Shown here piece after piece: positions 21,026 through 64,000 of a DNA stretch of 64,000 nucleotides. Under the pieces are notes generated by a model. That model was not told the DNA's origin and did no database searches. It saw nothing but the letters and a program-made list of their open reading frames with translations. A program made the translations under genes and the position numbers. Numbering within the stretch: the first letter of the stretch is position 1; the number at the start of each line of letters is the position of its first letter. The stretch comes from Patiria pectinifera (Eukaryota > Echinodermata > Asteroidea > Valvatida > Asterinidae): positions 2,232,001 to 2,296,000 of the forward strand of contig CM057130.1 in NCBI GenBank assembly GCA_029964075.1, in the 5' to 3' direction.

Positions 21026-21782
21026 AGCAAGTGCCGCGCCGTGGAAAAGCGTGAACAACAAAGGCTTACAATCAACAAGTAATGCCTGTCCTTTGTGAAT
21101 ATATACCCGCTAACTCGGCGTTCACTTTGTAGGGCTATATCGTGCAACCATAGAGCAATGAACAGAATAGGATTGCGAACGCGAATAAAACATGTAAAAC
21201 GGGGCAGACGAATGCCTAGTGTGTCGAGATGGGTACCCTGCTTATGATAACGAAATAGGTGTTTAATAATGTGCCAAGATATCAGAACCAGACTGATTCG
21301 TTAACCCTTTGTGACCTTTGGCAATTTTCGACTTGGGCAGCAAAAAATGATTGTTTAATTTTTAACAAACAATCTATTTTTAATCTCATACAGTTTTGAA
21401 TTAAATATTTTAAAATTAATATTTAATGATCTCTTATATAAATTTTAATATTTGAAGTCACTTTGATTTATATTTTATGTATTCAATATTCGAAATGTTC
21501 GAGGCTGCTGGACAGCTCGACGACGTAACGTAGCAACACGAAAAGCCGACAGCGAATGGACTTTGAAAGTTTGATGGAATTTGTGAACTTCTTGCTCGTT
21601 TCATTTCATTTTGAAGAAATAATGCGGCCTTAAACCGTCCATCGTCTGCTTTATGTAGACGATACATTTAAGAACATTGTAGCATAATTATCAGTGATCG
21701 TTAGAATTATGTAAATTAACGTCAGAAATAGACGAAGCAGTAGGCTACAGATTGACAACTTTCATAACGTCAAGCATTCAAA

Positions 21783-63215
<41,433 letters not shown>

Positions 63216-63620
63216 GTGAGTGGAACCTTGGAAAGTTCTAGAACCTTTGACATGCCGTGTAAATTACTTGAGTGTCTTGAAGTTTTGCAAAGATGCCCCG
63301 GTAAACTTATGCAATGTGGAGTGACCGATGCAAGTGCACTGAGGGAGAGTAGTAGTTATGCACAGGGGAGTGGAACCTCCACAAGTTCTAGAACCTTTGA
63401 ACTAACTTATAAAGCCGTTGAAGGTACTTGAATGTCGCAAGTTTCGTTAAGATGCGTCTATCAAATAATGCAATTTGGAGTGACTCGGTGCAAGTGCACT
63501 GAGGGGGAGTGGCATGGGTTGTTTCTATTCAGTGACACACAGGTGAGTTGAAAGTTTGGAGGTTCAAGAACCTTTGACCTAGTTTATAAAGTCCTTGAAG
63601 TCTTGAACATCTTAAACTTT

Positions 63621-64000
63621 AGTTCACGAACACACCTTTTCAGCCCTTGTTAGTTGCAAAGGGATGTGAGAGACCAAATTCCCAAAATAATTCTAGAAAA
63701 GTTCAGGGAGTCTTTGGTAGTGCAATGACAATAAATTTGACCTAGTTAACCTCAAATTACTGGAATGCCTTCTCTGTTGTGAGCCTATACATACATGTAG
63801 ATAGACTATAGTTTCATCATTGTCATCCTTTGTATACAATAATAGTTTGGAGGGGGTCAGATCATAATCTTAGCACTGTTTTTTTCTGTACTGTATTGAC
63901 TAAATGGCGCAGGCTATTACTGGAAGCTCGTCTTCACTCAAAACATTTCAATGTACAAGAAAAGATACTTCTATTTTTCGTTTCAAATTGTATGAAATCA
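63621..64000. other. DNAH7 intron 40, right edge
   Basis: AT-rich intron with no exon recognised. The next exon of AAA4 must lie beyond the window. Confidence 0.5.

Larger units (their letters stand above)
19634..21782. promoter_or_regulatory. Putative divergent promoter region between COA1-like and DNAH7-like genes
   Basis: The two start codons face away from each other about 2.15 kb apart. The interval has a CpG-dense patch at 20940-21050 (a long C run and a GCGGCCGC-type site at about 21010-21020), while its surroundings are AT-rich. A SINE lies at 20643-20937. No TATA box is convincing. Shared control is inferred only from layout. Confidence 0.4.

Overview
This window is animal (metazoan) nuclear DNA. 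Three protein-coding genes are split into short exons with GT/AG introns, and the introns and intergenic space are packed with non-autonomous transposons: MITE-like inverted-repeat elements, tRNA-derived SINEs and one LINE remnant. The axonemal inner-arm dynein gene implies a ciliated or flagellated animal. Repeat style, intron size and the close match of all three proteins to vertebrate orthologues suggest a marine invertebrate deuterostome, such as an echinoderm or hemichordate. That placement is inference; no species-diagnostic locus is present.

Layout: (1) 1-7264, plus strand: the 3' part of a GPR158/GPR179-like class C seven-transmembrane receptor. Five exons cover TM4 to TM7, the cytoplasmic helix and a short C-terminal tail; earlier exons lie left of the window. 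(2) 7265-15648: no gene found. It holds a GAGTC-rich element, a 1.68 kb inverted-terminal-repeat element with internal motif copies, a TTAA-flanked element, a long hairpin and SINEs. (3) 15649-19633, minus strand: a COA1-like mitochondrial complex IV assembly factor, with three exons found and at least one middle exon missing. (4) 19634-21782: a putative divergent promoter region with a CpG-dense patch. (5) 21783-63215, plus strand: 40 exons of a DNAH7-like axonemal dynein heavy chain. They join in a single frame of 2389 codons (tail, linker, AAA1, AAA2, AAA3, an EF-hand and the start of AAA4). The gene continues beyond the right edge.

The three genes are not a functional cluster. They are a neuronal-type orphan receptor, a mitochondrial assembly factor and a ciliary motor that happen to be neighbours. 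COA1 and DNAH7 are head to head about 2.15 kb apart, so they may share control sequence.

I found no operon-like system, CRISPR array or new enzyme system. The most notable structure is in the repeats: tandem duplications that copy exon edges together with their splice sites (2641-2977 and 63163-63620), transposons nested two or three deep, long fold-back elements with TA flanks, and a TTAA-flanked family whose central palindrome keeps its symmetry while its bases change. Intron stretches not listed separately show nothing I recognise.
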